Shown one piece after another: positions 41,802 through 50,402 of a stretch of DNA of 64,000 nucleotides (positions are counted from its first letter, which is position 1; each line of letters opens with the position of its first letter). The notes under the pieces were generated by a model, which searched no databases, was not told where the DNA came from, and worked only from the letters and a program-made list of their open reading frames with translations. Position numbers and translations under genes: made by a program. The stretch lies in the NCBI GenBank assembly GCA_038233215.1, contig JBBSML010000005.1, positions 55,468-119,467 of the forward strand. Direction: 5' to 3'. The DNA comes from JACDBZ01 sp038233215 (lineage in GTDB: Bacteria > Chloroflexota > Limnocylindria > QHBO01).

Positions 41802-42820
41802 GCGACGAGACGCGCGCGGTCCTCGTCGGTGAGCGGCTGGATGCCATTCGGCGCCTGCTCGACGACCGGGGAGCCCCCGCGGCGCTCCTCACCGCCCGAC
41901 GGAACTTCGCCTGGGCCACGGCCGGCGGCGAGAATCACGTGGTCCTGAGCAGTGAGACCGGGGTCGCGGGCATCCTCGTCACCCCCACCGACGCGTCGGT
42001 GCTGGCCGCCGTGAACGAAGCGCCCCGCATCGCCGACGAGGAGTTGGTCGGCCTGGGGCTGGAGATCCACGCGTTGCCGTGGCACGACGACGCAGCCATG
42101 GATCGCGAGACCCAGCGGCTGGCCGGTGGGCCGCCACTCGACGACGCGGCGCTGGAAGATGCGCTCCAGCCGATGCGCTGCCTTCTCTCCGAGATGGAGG
42201 CGACCCGTATGACGGAAATCGCCCGTAGCGCCACCGCCGCGGCCACCGCCGCGCTGGCAGCGGCGCATCCGGGCGCGCGCGAGGTTGAGGTAGCCGCCAC
42301 GGCGATGGCATCCCTGGCGGGAAAGGGCATCCGAGCTCCCGTCCTGCTCGCCGCTGCCGACGACCGCATCAGCCGCTATCGGCACCCGCTGCCGGGCGAG
42401 CGCCGCGTGGAGCATCGGCTCATGCTGGTGGTCGTTGCGGAGCGCTGGGGCCTGCACGTGGCCGTAACGCGCTTCGCCGAGCTTCGGCCGCCCGACGCGG
42501 ACCTCTCCGCGCGCATGGCGGCCGCGGAGCAGGTCCACGCGGCGATGATCGAGGCGACCCGATCCGGGCGGACACTCGGCGACGTGTTCGCCGCCGCGCA
42601 GGAAGCCTACGCAGACGCCGGCCATGCCGACGAATGGCGGCTGCATCATCAGGGCGGCATCATCGGCTACCAGGGCCGCGAGCGGATCGCGGTTCCGGGT
42701 GATCCCACCGTCATCCGCGCCGGCATGGCGTTCGCCTGGAATCCCTCGGTGGCGGGCGCAAAGGCGGAGGAGACGGTCCTCCTCGCGGATGACGGCCCGC
42801 GGTTCCTCACCCGAGGGTGA
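41798..42820 (+). CDS. M24 (Xaa-Pro aminopeptidase/creatinase-fold) protein with altered metal site
   Basis: A 340-residue protein with the two-domain M24 layout: an N-terminal creatinase-like domain (to about residue 135) and a pita-bread domain. The late ligands look conserved (His in LHHQGGIIGYQGRE, Glu in WNPSVAGAKAEETVLL). The two aspartates that normally bridge the metals (in D-x-G...D) are replaced in the segment LMLVVVAERWGLHVAVTRF. It may thus be a non-peptidase member or use a different mechanism. It overlaps galK by 4 nt and is cotranscribed with it, although a link to galactose is not obvious. Confidence 0.7.
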   Translation: MSDETRAVLVGERLDAIRRLLDDRGAPAALLTARRNFAWATAGGENHVVLSSETGVAGILVTPTDASVLAAVNEAPRIADEELVGLGLEIHALPWHDDAAMDRETQRLAGGPPLDDAALEDALQPMRCLLSEMEATRMTEIARSATAAATAALAAAHPGAREVEVAATAMASLAGKGIRAPVLLAAADDRISRYRHPLPGERRVEHRLMLVVVAERWGLHVAVTRFAELRPPDADLSARMAAAEQVHAAMIEATRSGRTLGDVFAAAQEAYADAGHADEWRLHHQGGIIGYQGRERIAVPGDPTVIRAGMAFAWNPSVAGAKAEETVLLADDGPRFLTRG

Positions 42821-42821
42821 G

Positions 42822-42998
42822 CTACATGCTCGGCTGGTATCCCGGCTCGAAGAACTTCGCGGGCTCCTCGTCGAAATCGAGCTTGCAACCCTTCCCGCAG
42901 AAGTAATAGGTTTCGCCGTCGTGGTCGCTCATCAGCGCCTGCGCCGATGCGACCTCCGGGTTGACGTCCATGCCACACACCGGGTCCTTGGCAGCCAT
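42822..42998 (-). CDS. YHS-domain metal-binding protein
   Basis: A 58-residue YHS protein, starting MAAKDPVCGMDVNPEVASAQ. CGM followed by YYFCGKGCKLDF is the YHS metal-binding signature seen in heavy-metal ATPases and small copper proteins. GAAGGGAGA lies about 8 nt before the ATG at 42998. It starts 25 bp after the CopA stop codon and is probably cotranscribed, likely binding or shuttling copper. It is short enough to be missed by length filters. Confidence 0.85.
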   Translation of the reverse strand: MAAKDPVCGMDVNPEVASAQALMSDHDGETYYFCGKGCKLDFDEEPAKFFEPGYQPSM

Positions 42999-43023
42999 AG
43001 CTTGCGATCTCCCTTCGATTGGT

Positions 43024-45279
43024 TCAGGCGGTGCGGAAGGTCCGCAGCCGCAGTGAGTTGGCGACGACGCTGACGCTCGAAAGCGCCATCGCGCCGGCCG
43101 CGAGGGCAGGATTCAGCAGGAGTCCTGCCACCGGGAAGAGGAGCCCGGCGGCGATCGGGATGAGCAGCGCGTTGTAGCCGAATGCCCAGCCGAGGTTCTG
43201 GCGGATCGTCCGCATCGTGGCGCGCGAGAGGCGCACCGCGGTCGGCACGCCGCCGAGGTCGTCACCGACCAGCGTGATATCGGATGCCTCGAGCGCAACG
43301 TCGGCACCGGTGCCGATCGAGATGCCGAGGTCGGCCTGTGCCAGTGCCGGGGCGTCGTTGATGCCGTCGCCGACCATGGCCACGATGGCACCTTCCGCCT
43401 GGAGCTCTTCCACCTTGGCGGCCTTGTCGACCGGCATGACCTCGGCCAGGATCCGCTCGGGACCGATGCCGACCTGGCTGCCGATGGCGTCTGCGGTGGC
43501 CCGGCGGTCGCCGGTGATCATCCACACATCGAGCCCCGCGCGCTGGAGGCGGCCGACAGCCTCGGCCGACGCCGGCTTGACCGTATCGGCCAGTCCGATG
43601 AGCCCGATCAGGATGCCGTCACGTGCCACGAAGGCAGGTGAGGCGGCGCCGACATCGATCGCCTCGGCCTGGGTCAGGTCCACCCCGGCGTCCTCGAGGA
43701 ATACGGCCGTCCCGACGAGCACCGTGGTTCCGTCGACGGTTGCACGCACGCCGCGCCCGGCAACCGCTTCGAACGATGTGGCCTCCACCATGGGGATGCC
43801 TCCCGCATCAGCGTGTCGCACGAGGGCCTCCGCCAACGGGTGCTCACTGCCGCGCTCGGCCGCCGCGACGACCCGGAGGAGATCCGCTTCGTCCGTGCCG
43901 GACATCGGCCGCACCAGCGTCACCGCCGGCTCACCGCGCGTGATGGTTCCGGTCTTGTCGAGGACCACCGCGGTGATCCGCTGTGCATGTTCGAGCGCCC
44001 CGCCGTCGCGGATGAGAATGCCGCTTTCGGCACCCTTGCCGGTACCGACCATGATCGCTGTCGGGGTGGCGAGCCCCATGGCGCACGGGCAGGCGATGAT
44101 CAGAACGGCGATGGCGCTGGTCAGGGCATACGTGACCCTGGGCTCGGGCCCGAGCAGCATCCAACCGATGAAGGTGAGCGCCGCAATGGCGATCACCGCC
44201 GGAACGAACCAGCCGGTGACCTGGTCGGCAACGCGCTGGATCGGCGCCTTGGAGCCCTGCGCCCGTTCGACGAGCGTCACGATCTGCGAAAGCGCCGTAT
44301 CGCGCCCGATGCGCTCGGCGCGCATGACGAATGAGCCACTGGCATTGATGGTCGCGCCGATGACGCGGTCTCCCACCGCCTTCTCGACCGGCAGCGACTC
44401 GCCGGTGAGCATGGATTCATCCACCGCTGAGGCTCCGTCGATGAGGATGCCGTCGACCGGCACGCGATCGCCGGGACGGACCCGCACGAGGTCGCCGACG
44501 ACGACCTGGTCGATCGGTACCTCGCGCTCGCCGCCTTCGCGCAGGACGCGGGCGGTGTCCGGTCTCAGCTTCAGGAGCGCCTTCACGGCACCCGCGGCCT
44601 GGCCCTTGGCGCGGGCCTCGAGCCACCGACCCAGGAGGATGAGGCCGATGATGATGGCCGCGGAGTCGAAGTAGGTTTCGTGGCCGATGCCCGACGCCAT
44701 GAGCAGATCGGGGAGCAACGTGACGACCAGCGAGTATCCGTACGCTGCCAGCGTTCCCATGGCCACCAGCGTGTTCATGTTGGCCTCCCCGTGGCGAGCG
44801 CCGCGCAGTGCGGCGACCAGGAAGCGACGTCCGTACACGAACTGGACGATCGTGGCCGGGACGAGGAACCAGCGGTTGATGTCGAGCATCGGCCACGGCG
44901 GCCCACCGGGCGCGAACATGATCCCCATCATCATCGCGCCGATACCGAGCGAGATGATCGCGCCGGTCAGCAGCTCACGGCGCTCGGCGGCATGCTCCGC
45001 TTCGTCGGCGGCATCGGCCTCCTGGCTGCCAACAGCGGCGGTGGCTTCGCGGCCGACCTCGTAGCCTGCTGCCTCGATGCTGGCCACGATTCCCGTGCGG
45101 TCGATCAGCGCCGGGTCGAAGCGCACGGTGGCGCGCTCGGTCGCCAGGTTGACGTGGGCGGTTGCCACGCCGTCCGCGCGATTGAGGTGGCGCTCGATTC
45201 GGTTGACGCAGCTGGCGCAGGTCATGCCGATGACGGGCAGGGAGAGCTCGGCGGAAGTGTCGCTTACGGATGCTGTCAT
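43024..45279 (-). CDS. copA: copper-translocating P1B-type ATPase
   Basis: A 751-residue Cu(+) exporter of the inner membrane. An N-terminal HMA domain has GMTCASC (Cys 21 and 24). The transmembrane CPC motif is in ACPCAMGLATPTAI, the phosphorylated Asp in DKTGTITRGE, the SEHPLAEAL His-Pro is in the N-domain, and GDGINDAPAL closes the P-domain. The late helix shows GYNALLIPIAAGLLFP and the final MALSSVSVVANSLRLR, all typical of CopA. I chose the ATG at 45279; an ATG at 45288 is also possible. A CsoR-like operator lies 11 bp upstream. It heads an operon with the YHS gene. Confidence 0.95.
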   Translation of the reverse strand: MTASVSDTSAELSLPVIGMTCASCVNRIERHLNRADGVATAHVNLATERATVRFDPALIDRTGIVASIEAAGYEVGREATAAVGSQEADAADEAEHAAERRELLTGAIISLGIGAMMMGIMFAPGGPPWPMLDINRWFLVPATIVQFVYGRRFLVAALRGARHGEANMNTLVAMGTLAAYGYSLVVTLLPDLLMASGIGHETYFDSAAIIIGLILLGRWLEARAKGQAAGAVKALLKLRPDTARVLREGGEREVPIDQVVVGDLVRVRPGDRVPVDGILIDGASAVDESMLTGESLPVEKAVGDRVIGATINASGSFVMRAERIGRDTALSQIVTLVERAQGSKAPIQRVADQVTGWFVPAVIAIAALTFIGWMLLGPEPRVTYALTSAIAVLIIACPCAMGLATPTAIMVGTGKGAESGILIRDGGALEHAQRITAVVLDKTGTITRGEPAVTLVRPMSGTDEADLLRVVAAAERGSEHPLAEALVRHADAGGIPMVEATSFEAVAGRGVRATVDGTTVLVGTAVFLEDAGVDLTQAEAIDVGAASPAFVARDGILIGLIGLADTVKPASAEAVGRLQRAGLDVWMITGDRRATADAIGSQVGIGPERILAEVMPVDKAAKVEELQAEGAIVAMVGDGINDAPALAQADLGISIGTGADVALEASDITLVGDDLGGVPTAVRLSRATMRTIRQNLGWAFGYNALLIPIAAGLLFPVAGLLLNPALAAGAMALSSVSVVANSLRLRTFRTA

Positions 45280-45289
45280 GGCGTCCAGC

Positions 45290-45306
45290 ATACTACAGGG
45301 GAGTAT
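45290..45306. promoter_or_regulatory. CsoR-like copper operator
   Basis: On the minus strand the 17-bp sequence ATACTCCCCTGTAGTAT has ATACT/AGTAT arms around a C-rich core, like CsoR operators of copper-export operons. It lies 11 bp upstream of copA. It is also upstream of the divergent receiver gene. No csoR gene is in the window. Confidence 0.55.
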
Positions 45307-45365
45307 CTTTGATCCAGTGCCGGTCCTGACAGAAGGCATGGCCCTTGCATGAACACCTGCCAATC

Positions 45366-45764
45366 ATGCATGGCCGTATCCGAACTGCGCCGGCGCTGTA
45401 CGTCGTGGACGATGACGTCGCGACCTGCGAGCTTCTCTGTGAGATCGCGCGCGATGCCGGTTGGGTGGCCACGGGATTTTCGTGTCTCACCGATCTGCGA
45501 GGCGCGCTCGGCGCGGCCAAGCCCAACCTGCTGATCCTGGATGACGACCTGCCGGACGGTCTTGGAGGAGATCTGGCCAGGGAGCTGCGTTCCAATGAGC
45601 GCTTGGCGAACATTCCGCTTGTCGTCTGCACGGCCGCGCATCCCATCCGGCGCGCAGAGATCGGGAGCTGGGCTCCGGTCATATCCAAACCCTTTGACCT
45701 GGCGGAGATCGACGCCTTCCTGGCTGTCGCGCGCAGCCAGTCCTACGAGCATCGCGCAGGCTAG
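45366..45764 (+). CDS. single-domain response regulator (receiver)
   Basis: A 132-residue CheY-like receiver without an output domain. The acidic pocket is VVDDD (residues 13-17), the phospho-acceptor is Asp59 in LLILDDDLPDG, and the conserved Lys lies in VISKPFDLAEID. It may relay phosphate or act by protein contact. The ATG at 45366 is chosen; a TTG at 45345 would add seven residues. It is divergent from copA and followed after 9 bp by glycogen synthase. No cognate kinase is adjacent. Confidence 0.8.
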   Translation: MHGRIRTAPALYVVDDDVATCELLCEIARDAGWVATGFSCLTDLRGALGAAKPNLLILDDDLPDGLGGDLARELRSNERLANIPLVVCTAAHPIRRAEIGSWAPVISKPFDLAEIDAFLAVARSQSYEHRAG

Positions 45765-45767
45765 GCT
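45762..45767 (+). promoter_or_regulatory. leaderless -10 element (TAGGCT)
   Basis: TAGGCT overlaps the receiver gene stop codon and ends 6 nt before the GTG start of glycogen synthase at 45774. Confidence 0.4.
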
Positions 45768-45773
45768 AGGCGC

Positions 45774-46976
45774 GTGCGCGCGCTGTTCCTCACCAACGAA
45801 TTTCCTCCGTCCGTTTACGGCGGAGCCGGCGTCCATGTCGACGAGCTCACGCGGCACCTCCGGTCTCTCATGGAGCTCGATATCCGCACCTTCGGGACGC
45901 AGGCCAGCGCCGGGCCCGGCTGGCGAGCTCAGGGATATCCGCCTGCCCATGATCTCTCGGACGCCGACGATCGCCTCCGGTCGGTGTTCGACGCGCTCTC
46001 GCGCGACCTTGCCATGGTCGCTCACCCCGTTCACGCCGATGTAGTGCATGCGCACACCTGGTACACGCACCTCGCCGGCGTGCTCGCGCGCCTGGCGTAC
46101 GGCATTCCGCTGCTCGTCACCGTTCACTCGCTGGAACCTCTGCGCCCGTGGAAGCGTGAGCAGCTCGGCGGTGGATATGACGTGAGCTCCTGGATCGAGC
46201 GCACCGCGCTGGAGGCGGCCGATGCCGTCATTGCCGTCAGCCGCGAGACGCGGGAGGATGTATTGCGACTCTTCGACGTTCCGACGGAGCGCGTGCACGT
46301 CATCCACAACGGGATCGATGCCGAGTTCTATCAGCCAGACCCTGCGATGTCGGCGCTCGAGCGCCACGGCATCGATCCGGCCGTACCGTACGTGTTATTC
46401 GTCGGTCGCATCACGAGACAGAAGGGGATCGTGCACCTCGTCCGCGCGATCCGGCACCTCGATCCGGGCATCGGCGTGGTGCTGTGCGCCGGCCAGCCGG
46501 ACACTCCGCAGATTGCCGCGGAGATGCAGGCCGGGGTGGCGGCCGCGCAGGCTGAGCGGCCGAACGTCGTCTGGATCGGCGAGATGGTCAGCCGCGAGGA
46601 GGCGCGTCAGCTCTATTCGCACGCCGCAGTGTTCTGTTGCCCATCGGTCTATGAGCCGTTCGGGATCATCAACCTGGAGGCGGCCGCCTGCGAAACGCCG
46701 GTGGTGGCGTCGGCGGTGGGGGGCATTCCTGAGGTGGTGGTGGACGGCGAGACGGGGCTCCTGGTCCCGGTCGACCTCTCGGTGAACGATCCGATGTCGC
46801 CGGTCGACCCTGACCGCTTCGAGAGGAACCTGGCCGGTGCCATCAATGCCCTCATGGCCGATGCCAGCGCCCGCGAGGAGATGGGCCGCGGCGCCCGCCG
46901 TCGCGCGGTCGAGCGGTTCAGCTGGACCCGGATCGCCATGGAGACCGTCGACCTGTACCAGTCCGTGGTCCGGTGA
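45774..46976 (+). CDS. glgA: glycogen synthase, actinobacterial (GT4) type
   Basis: A 400-residue GT-B glycosyltransferase that extends glycogen or related alpha-glucan from a nucleotide glucose donor. The start MRALFLTNEFPPSVYGGAGVHVDELTR has the KxGGL-equivalent YGGAGVH glycine loop, and the donor-binding half has FVGRITRQKG and the E-x7-E motif in PSVYEPFGIINLEAAACE. It is close to the Corynebacterium/Mycobacterium GlgA/GlgM type, shorter than the GT5 GlgA of enteric bacteria. The gene starts with GTG; a TAGGCT lies 6 nt upstream. Confidence 0.88.
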   Translation: MRALFLTNEFPPSVYGGAGVHVDELTRHLRSLMELDIRTFGTQASAGPGWRAQGYPPAHDLSDADDRLRSVFDALSRDLAMVAHPVHADVVHAHTWYTHLAGVLARLAYGIPLLVTVHSLEPLRPWKREQLGGGYDVSSWIERTALEAADAVIAVSRETREDVLRLFDVPTERVHVIHNGIDAEFYQPDPAMSALERHGIDPAVPYVLFVGRITRQKGIVHLVRAIRHLDPGIGVVLCAGQPDTPQIAAEMQAGVAAAQAERPNVVWIGEMVSREEARQLYSHAAVFCCPSVYEPFGIINLEAAACETPVVASAVGGIPEVVVDGETGLLVPVDLSVNDPMSPVDPDRFERNLAGAINALMADASAREEMGRGARRRAVERFSWTRIAMETVDLYQSVVR

Positions 46977-47057
46977 TTCGGGTCGGGCGGACGCCGCCGC
47001 GCCGCAACGTCCCTCTCCCTTGTCACCGCGAAGAGGTAACTGTCGCGCCGTGTTCGA

Positions 47058-47063
47058 TAGGAT
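47058..47063 (+). promoter_or_regulatory. leaderless -10 element (TAGGAT)
   Basis: TAGGAT ends 6 nt before the GTG at 47070. Confidence 0.4.
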
Positions 47064-47069
47064 GCCGCA

Positions 47070-47468
47070 GTGACCGCATCGCTTCCGGTTCCTCGGGTAC
47101 CCGCTCCAACGGAGGGCGTGCTGTCGATCCTGCGGGCCGAGTCGATGGTCCTCTTCATCGCCGGCGTGCTGCTCTATCTCCAGCTGAACGGCAATGCCCT
47201 GTGGCTGCTGCCGCTGCTCCTTGCACCGGATTTCTCGATGATTGGCTACCTTCGGGGCTCGCGACTCGGCGCGATCACCTATAACCTCGTGCATAACCTG
47301 GCGACGGCACTGATCGTCCTGGCTATCGGTTGGTTCGCTGCAATCGCACCGCTTGCTCTGGCGGGCGCCATCCTCGTCGCGCACGTCGGGATGGACCGAT
47401 CCCTCGGCTACGGACTCAAGCTGCCGACCGATTTCAAGGACACGCACCTGGGACGCATCGGCCGATAA
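47070..47468 (+). CDS. DUF4260 family membrane protein
   Basis: A 132-residue protein with four hydrophobic segments. The sequence LLAPDFSMIGYLRGSRLGAITYNLVHN and the ending HVGMDRSLGYGLKLPTDFKDTHLG are the hallmark of the DUF4260 family. The function of this family is unknown. Its start has a leaderless-type -10 (TAGGAT, 6 nt before GTG). It is followed after 7 bp by the histidine kinase gene, which has its own -10-like element. Confidence 0.8.
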   Translation: MTASLPVPRVPAPTEGVLSILRAESMVLFIAGVLLYLQLNGNALWLLPLLLAPDFSMIGYLRGSRLGAITYNLVHNLATALIVLAIGWFAAIAPLALAGAILVAHVGMDRSLGYGLKLPTDFKDTHLGRIGR

Positions 47469-47469
47469 T
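47464..47469 (+). promoter_or_regulatory. leaderless -10 element (GATAAT)
   Basis: GATAAT overlaps the DUF4260 stop codon and ends 6 nt before the ATG at 47476. Confidence 0.4.
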
Positions 47470-47475
47470 GGACCG

Positions 47476-48999
47476 ATGAGCGTGGGAACCGAGGAAGGCG
47501 AGCTTGCCTATCGCACGGCGCTGCTCCAGGCGCAGATGGAAGCCTCGATCGACGGGCTGCTCGTGGTCGACCCGGGCGGCCGGATGACTGCGTTCAACCA
47601 GCGATTCGCCGAGATCTGGGGCATGCCCGATGACGTGATGGCCAGCGGATCCGACGATGCGGCCCTCCAATTTGCGATGAGCCGGCTTTCGGACCCGGAC
47701 GAGTTCATCCGGCGCGTTCAGGAACTGTACGCGGGACGCGGCTCGGGCCGCGACGAGATCCGCTTTAGTGACGGTCAGCTATTCGAGCGCTTCGGGCGAC
47801 CGGTCGTCGGCGAGGATGGCACGTACTACGGCTATCTGTGGTCGTTTCGGGATCGAACCCAGCATGAGCGGGCGGCTGCCGAGCAGCGCGCCACCGCCGC
47901 AGCCCTGGTCGAGGCGGACCGGCGCAAGGATGAGTTCATGGCCGTGCTCGCCCACGAGCTGCGCAATCCGCTGGAGCGCGGCGTGGCGGAGGACCTGCAG
48001 GTTCGAATGGCCGGCATCATCGGTCGACAGATGCGCCACATGTCCAGGCTCGTCGACGACCTCCTCGACGTTTCGCGGATCAGCAGCGGGAAGATCGACC
48101 TGCGACCCGAGCCGGTGGACCTCAGCGCGTTGGTGCGCGTCGCGGTCGAGGACAACCGGGCGACCATCGAGCGCGGGGGTCGGCGCGTATCGGCGGACAT
48201 TCCGTCAACGCGCCTCATGGTTCGTGGCGACCCGGTTCGCCTCAGCCAGATCATCGAGAATCTGCTCGTCAATGCCGCGCGCTACACGAACGACAACGGG
48301 CGCGTGGAGGTCGTGCTGACGAATGACGATGACGCCGCCCTGCTCCTCGTGCGAGACGACGGCGTCGGTATCGATCCGGCCTTTTTGCCGCGGATGTTCG
48401 AGCCGTTCGCGCAGGCTGAAAATGACGCAGATCGGCGAGGTGGCGGCCTGGGGCTCGGTCTCGCGCTCGTTCGAGGACTCGTGGAGCTGCATGGAGGAAC
48501 CGTGGAGGCATCCAGCGACGGTCCGGGGCAGGGCGCCCAGTTCCGGGTTGCACTGCCACTCATGGATCCGGTTGCGGCCGATGGCCGGCCCGGTCCGGAA
48601 CCACCAGAGAGAATTCGGGCTCGCATTCCGCGGCGCGTGCTCGTGGTAGACGACAACGTGGATCTGGCCGATGTGCTGAAGCTCGTCCTCGAAGATGCCG
48701 GTCACGAAGTCCAGATTGCCCAGTCGGCGGCTTCCGCGCTCGCGCTTGCTCGACAGGCGCCGCCCGACATCGTGCTTTGCGACCTCGGCCTGGTGGGGGT
48801 CAGCGGGCACGAGGTGGCTCGTGAGTTGCGCCACGCCGATGCCACGCGCCACGTTCGCCTCGTGGCGCTGACCGGGTACGGACGGTCAGAGGATCGGGAT
48901 GAGGCGCTCGCGGCCGGCTTCAACGAGCACCTCATCAAGCCGGTGCCGATCGATCGTTTGCTGACCGTCATCGAGGGCGCGACCGAGGAGATTTCGTGA
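47476..48999 (+). CDS. PAS hybrid histidine kinase with C-terminal receiver
   Basis: A 507-residue soluble sensor kinase. Residues 15-135 form a PAS domain (ASIDGLLVVDPGGRMTAFNQRFAEIWG), and the HisKA domain has FMAVLAHELRNPL with the phospho-accepting His. The catalytic domain shows ENLLVNAARYTNDNG (N box), DDGVGIDP (G1) and GGGLGLGLALV (G2). The last 125 residues are a receiver: VVDDNVDLA, phospho-Asp in DIVLCDLGLVG and Lys in LIKPVPID. No membrane span is present. It may sense a cytosolic cue, and no separate output regulator is adjacent. Confidence 0.88.
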   Translation: MSVGTEEGELAYRTALLQAQMEASIDGLLVVDPGGRMTAFNQRFAEIWGMPDDVMASGSDDAALQFAMSRLSDPDEFIRRVQELYAGRGSGRDEIRFSDGQLFERFGRPVVGEDGTYYGYLWSFRDRTQHERAAAEQRATAAALVEADRRKDEFMAVLAHELRNPLERGVAEDLQVRMAGIIGRQMRHMSRLVDDLLDVSRISSGKIDLRPEPVDLSALVRVAVEDNRATIERGGRRVSADIPSTRLMVRGDPVRLSQIIENLLVNAARYTNDNGRVEVVLTNDDDAALLLVRDDGVGIDPAFLPRMFEPFAQAENDADRRGGGLGLGLALVRGLVELHGGTVEASSDGPGQGAQFRVALPLMDPVAADGRPGPEPPERIRARIPRRVLVVDDNVDLADVLKLVLEDAGHEVQIAQSAASALALARQAPPDIVLCDLGLVGVSGHEVARELRHADATRHVRLVALTGYGRSEDRDEALAAGFNEHLIKPVPIDRLLTVIEGATEEIS

Positions 49000-50390
49000 T
49001 GCACGCACATGCGGCGCCGCTCAGCCGACGACGCCTGCTACAGCTGGGGGCAGTCGCTTCAGCGGCTGGCCTGGCCGCCTGCACGACGCCGATCCCATCG
49101 CTCATGCCGCGTCCATCGGCCAGCGCGAGACCGGCGGAAACCCGAACTCCCGGTCCGTCGCGGACACCGGATCCGACACCGATTCCTACTCGCAGGCCGT
49201 CGACCGGACGCATCCTCTATCGCGATGGCGCGCTCGCCGATGGGCGATCGGCCACGCTTCGTCGTAACGTCAGCATCCTCGTCGAGGAAGGCCGTATCGC
49301 GTGGATTCGGCCGGCCGACGGTGAGGAGGATGCGGGCGACGCGTCGGTCGTGGACTGTGCTGGGGCCACATTCGTACCCGGGATGGTGGACTGCCACAGC
49401 CATGTCACCGGGCCGGGCGGCGCGAACTGGATCGAGCGCTTCAACGATTCGCCGCAGACGCTCATGGCAGTGGCCGAAGACAACGGGCGCATCGGCCTGG
49501 CGGCAGGCATCCGCTGGATGCGGGATGTCGGATCACCGATCGGCATCGATCCGGTCGACGGCCGCGAACGCGCCCTGGCGCTGGGTGTGCGTGACCGATG
49601 GGCCGGCCGCGCCGATCGGCCATATCTCCGAGCGGCAGGCTCCTGGCTGTTCAAGCGTGGCGTGAGCCCGATGCAATCGTCCATTGAGGCGGGAACGGCG
49701 GACGAGTTGCTGGCGGCCGCCATCGGCCAACTGGACGCGGGCGCCGATCTCGTGAAGCTCTACATGGACGGGCCGGACGTCAACGTGTCGCCGTGGACGG
49801 CAGACGAGGTCTCACGGGTGGCGGTAGCTGTGCACGGGCGCGGTGCGAGGATCGCGGCGCATTCGGGGCGGCTGAACGGAGCCCGAGAAGCGGTGCTCGG
49901 TGGCGTCGATTCGATCGAGCATGGATTCGACCTCGATGCGAGCACTGCCACCGAGATGGCGCGGCGCGGCACGACGCTGGTGAGCACGCTGGCGGTGATG
50001 CGATCGTGGCTGAGCTTCGGTGACACGACCAGCATGGAGCGCTTCGCTGGTGAGGCCGGACGTTCGGCGACCCAGGCGCGGCTTGAGCAGGGAGAGGCAT
50101 CTGTCCGCATTGCGCGGGACGCTGGAGTGGCAATCGCAACCGGCAGCGACTTTGGCGGCGGATCGCTGCGCGCAAACCAGCTGGCGTGGGAGGTCACAAG
50201 CCTCGTTTCGGCCGGCGTGGAACCCGTTGAAGCGCTGGCCGCAGCCACCTGGCGCGGCGGCGAGCTCCTCGGAGAGGAAGAGGCCGGGGTCATCCGCGAG
50301 GGCGGACGGGCCGACTTCTTCTTGGTGCACGGCGATCCTTTGTCGGATCCCGAATCGCTGTGGCGCGTCTGGCGCACAGGCTGGGAATAG
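48999..50390 (+). CDS. secreted metal-dependent amidohydrolase, Tat lipoprotein
   Basis: A 463-residue imidazolonepropionase-like hydrolase. The N-terminus has a twin-arginine motif (SRRRLLQLG) followed by GLAAC, so it is probably Tat-exported and lipidated. A Pro/Thr-rich linker to residue 70 follows. Metal ligands are HSH in VDCHSHVTG, a Lys (DLVKLYMDG) that may be carboxylated, His in AAHSGR and SIEHGFD, and Asp in TGSDFGG. It would hydrolyse a cyclic amide or peptide outside the membrane; substrate unknown. The ATG at 48999 overlaps the kinase stop codon. Confidence 0.85.
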   Translation: MHAHAAPLSRRRLLQLGAVASAAGLAACTTPIPSLMPRPSASARPAETRTPGPSRTPDPTPIPTRRPSTGRILYRDGALADGRSATLRRNVSILVEEGRIAWIRPADGEEDAGDASVVDCAGATFVPGMVDCHSHVTGPGGANWIERFNDSPQTLMAVAEDNGRIGLAAGIRWMRDVGSPIGIDPVDGRERALALGVRDRWAGRADRPYLRAAGSWLFKRGVSPMQSSIEAGTADELLAAAIGQLDAGADLVKLYMDGPDVNVSPWTADEVSRVAVAVHGRGARIAAHSGRLNGAREAVLGGVDSIEHGFDLDASTATEMARRGTTLVSTLAVMRSWLSFGDTTSMERFAGEAGRSATQARLEQGEASVRIARDAGVAIATGSDFGGGSLRANQLAWEVTSLVSAGVEPVEALAAATWRGGELLGEEEAGVIREGGRADFFLVHGDPLSDPESLWRVWRTGWE

Positions 50391-50402
50391 GCCGAAGCAA
50401 CG

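Noticed and set aside
43217..44674. A 485-codon plus-strand frame opposite copA
   Set aside because: Its Ser/Pro/Thr/Ala-rich product is a translation shadow of the ATPase.
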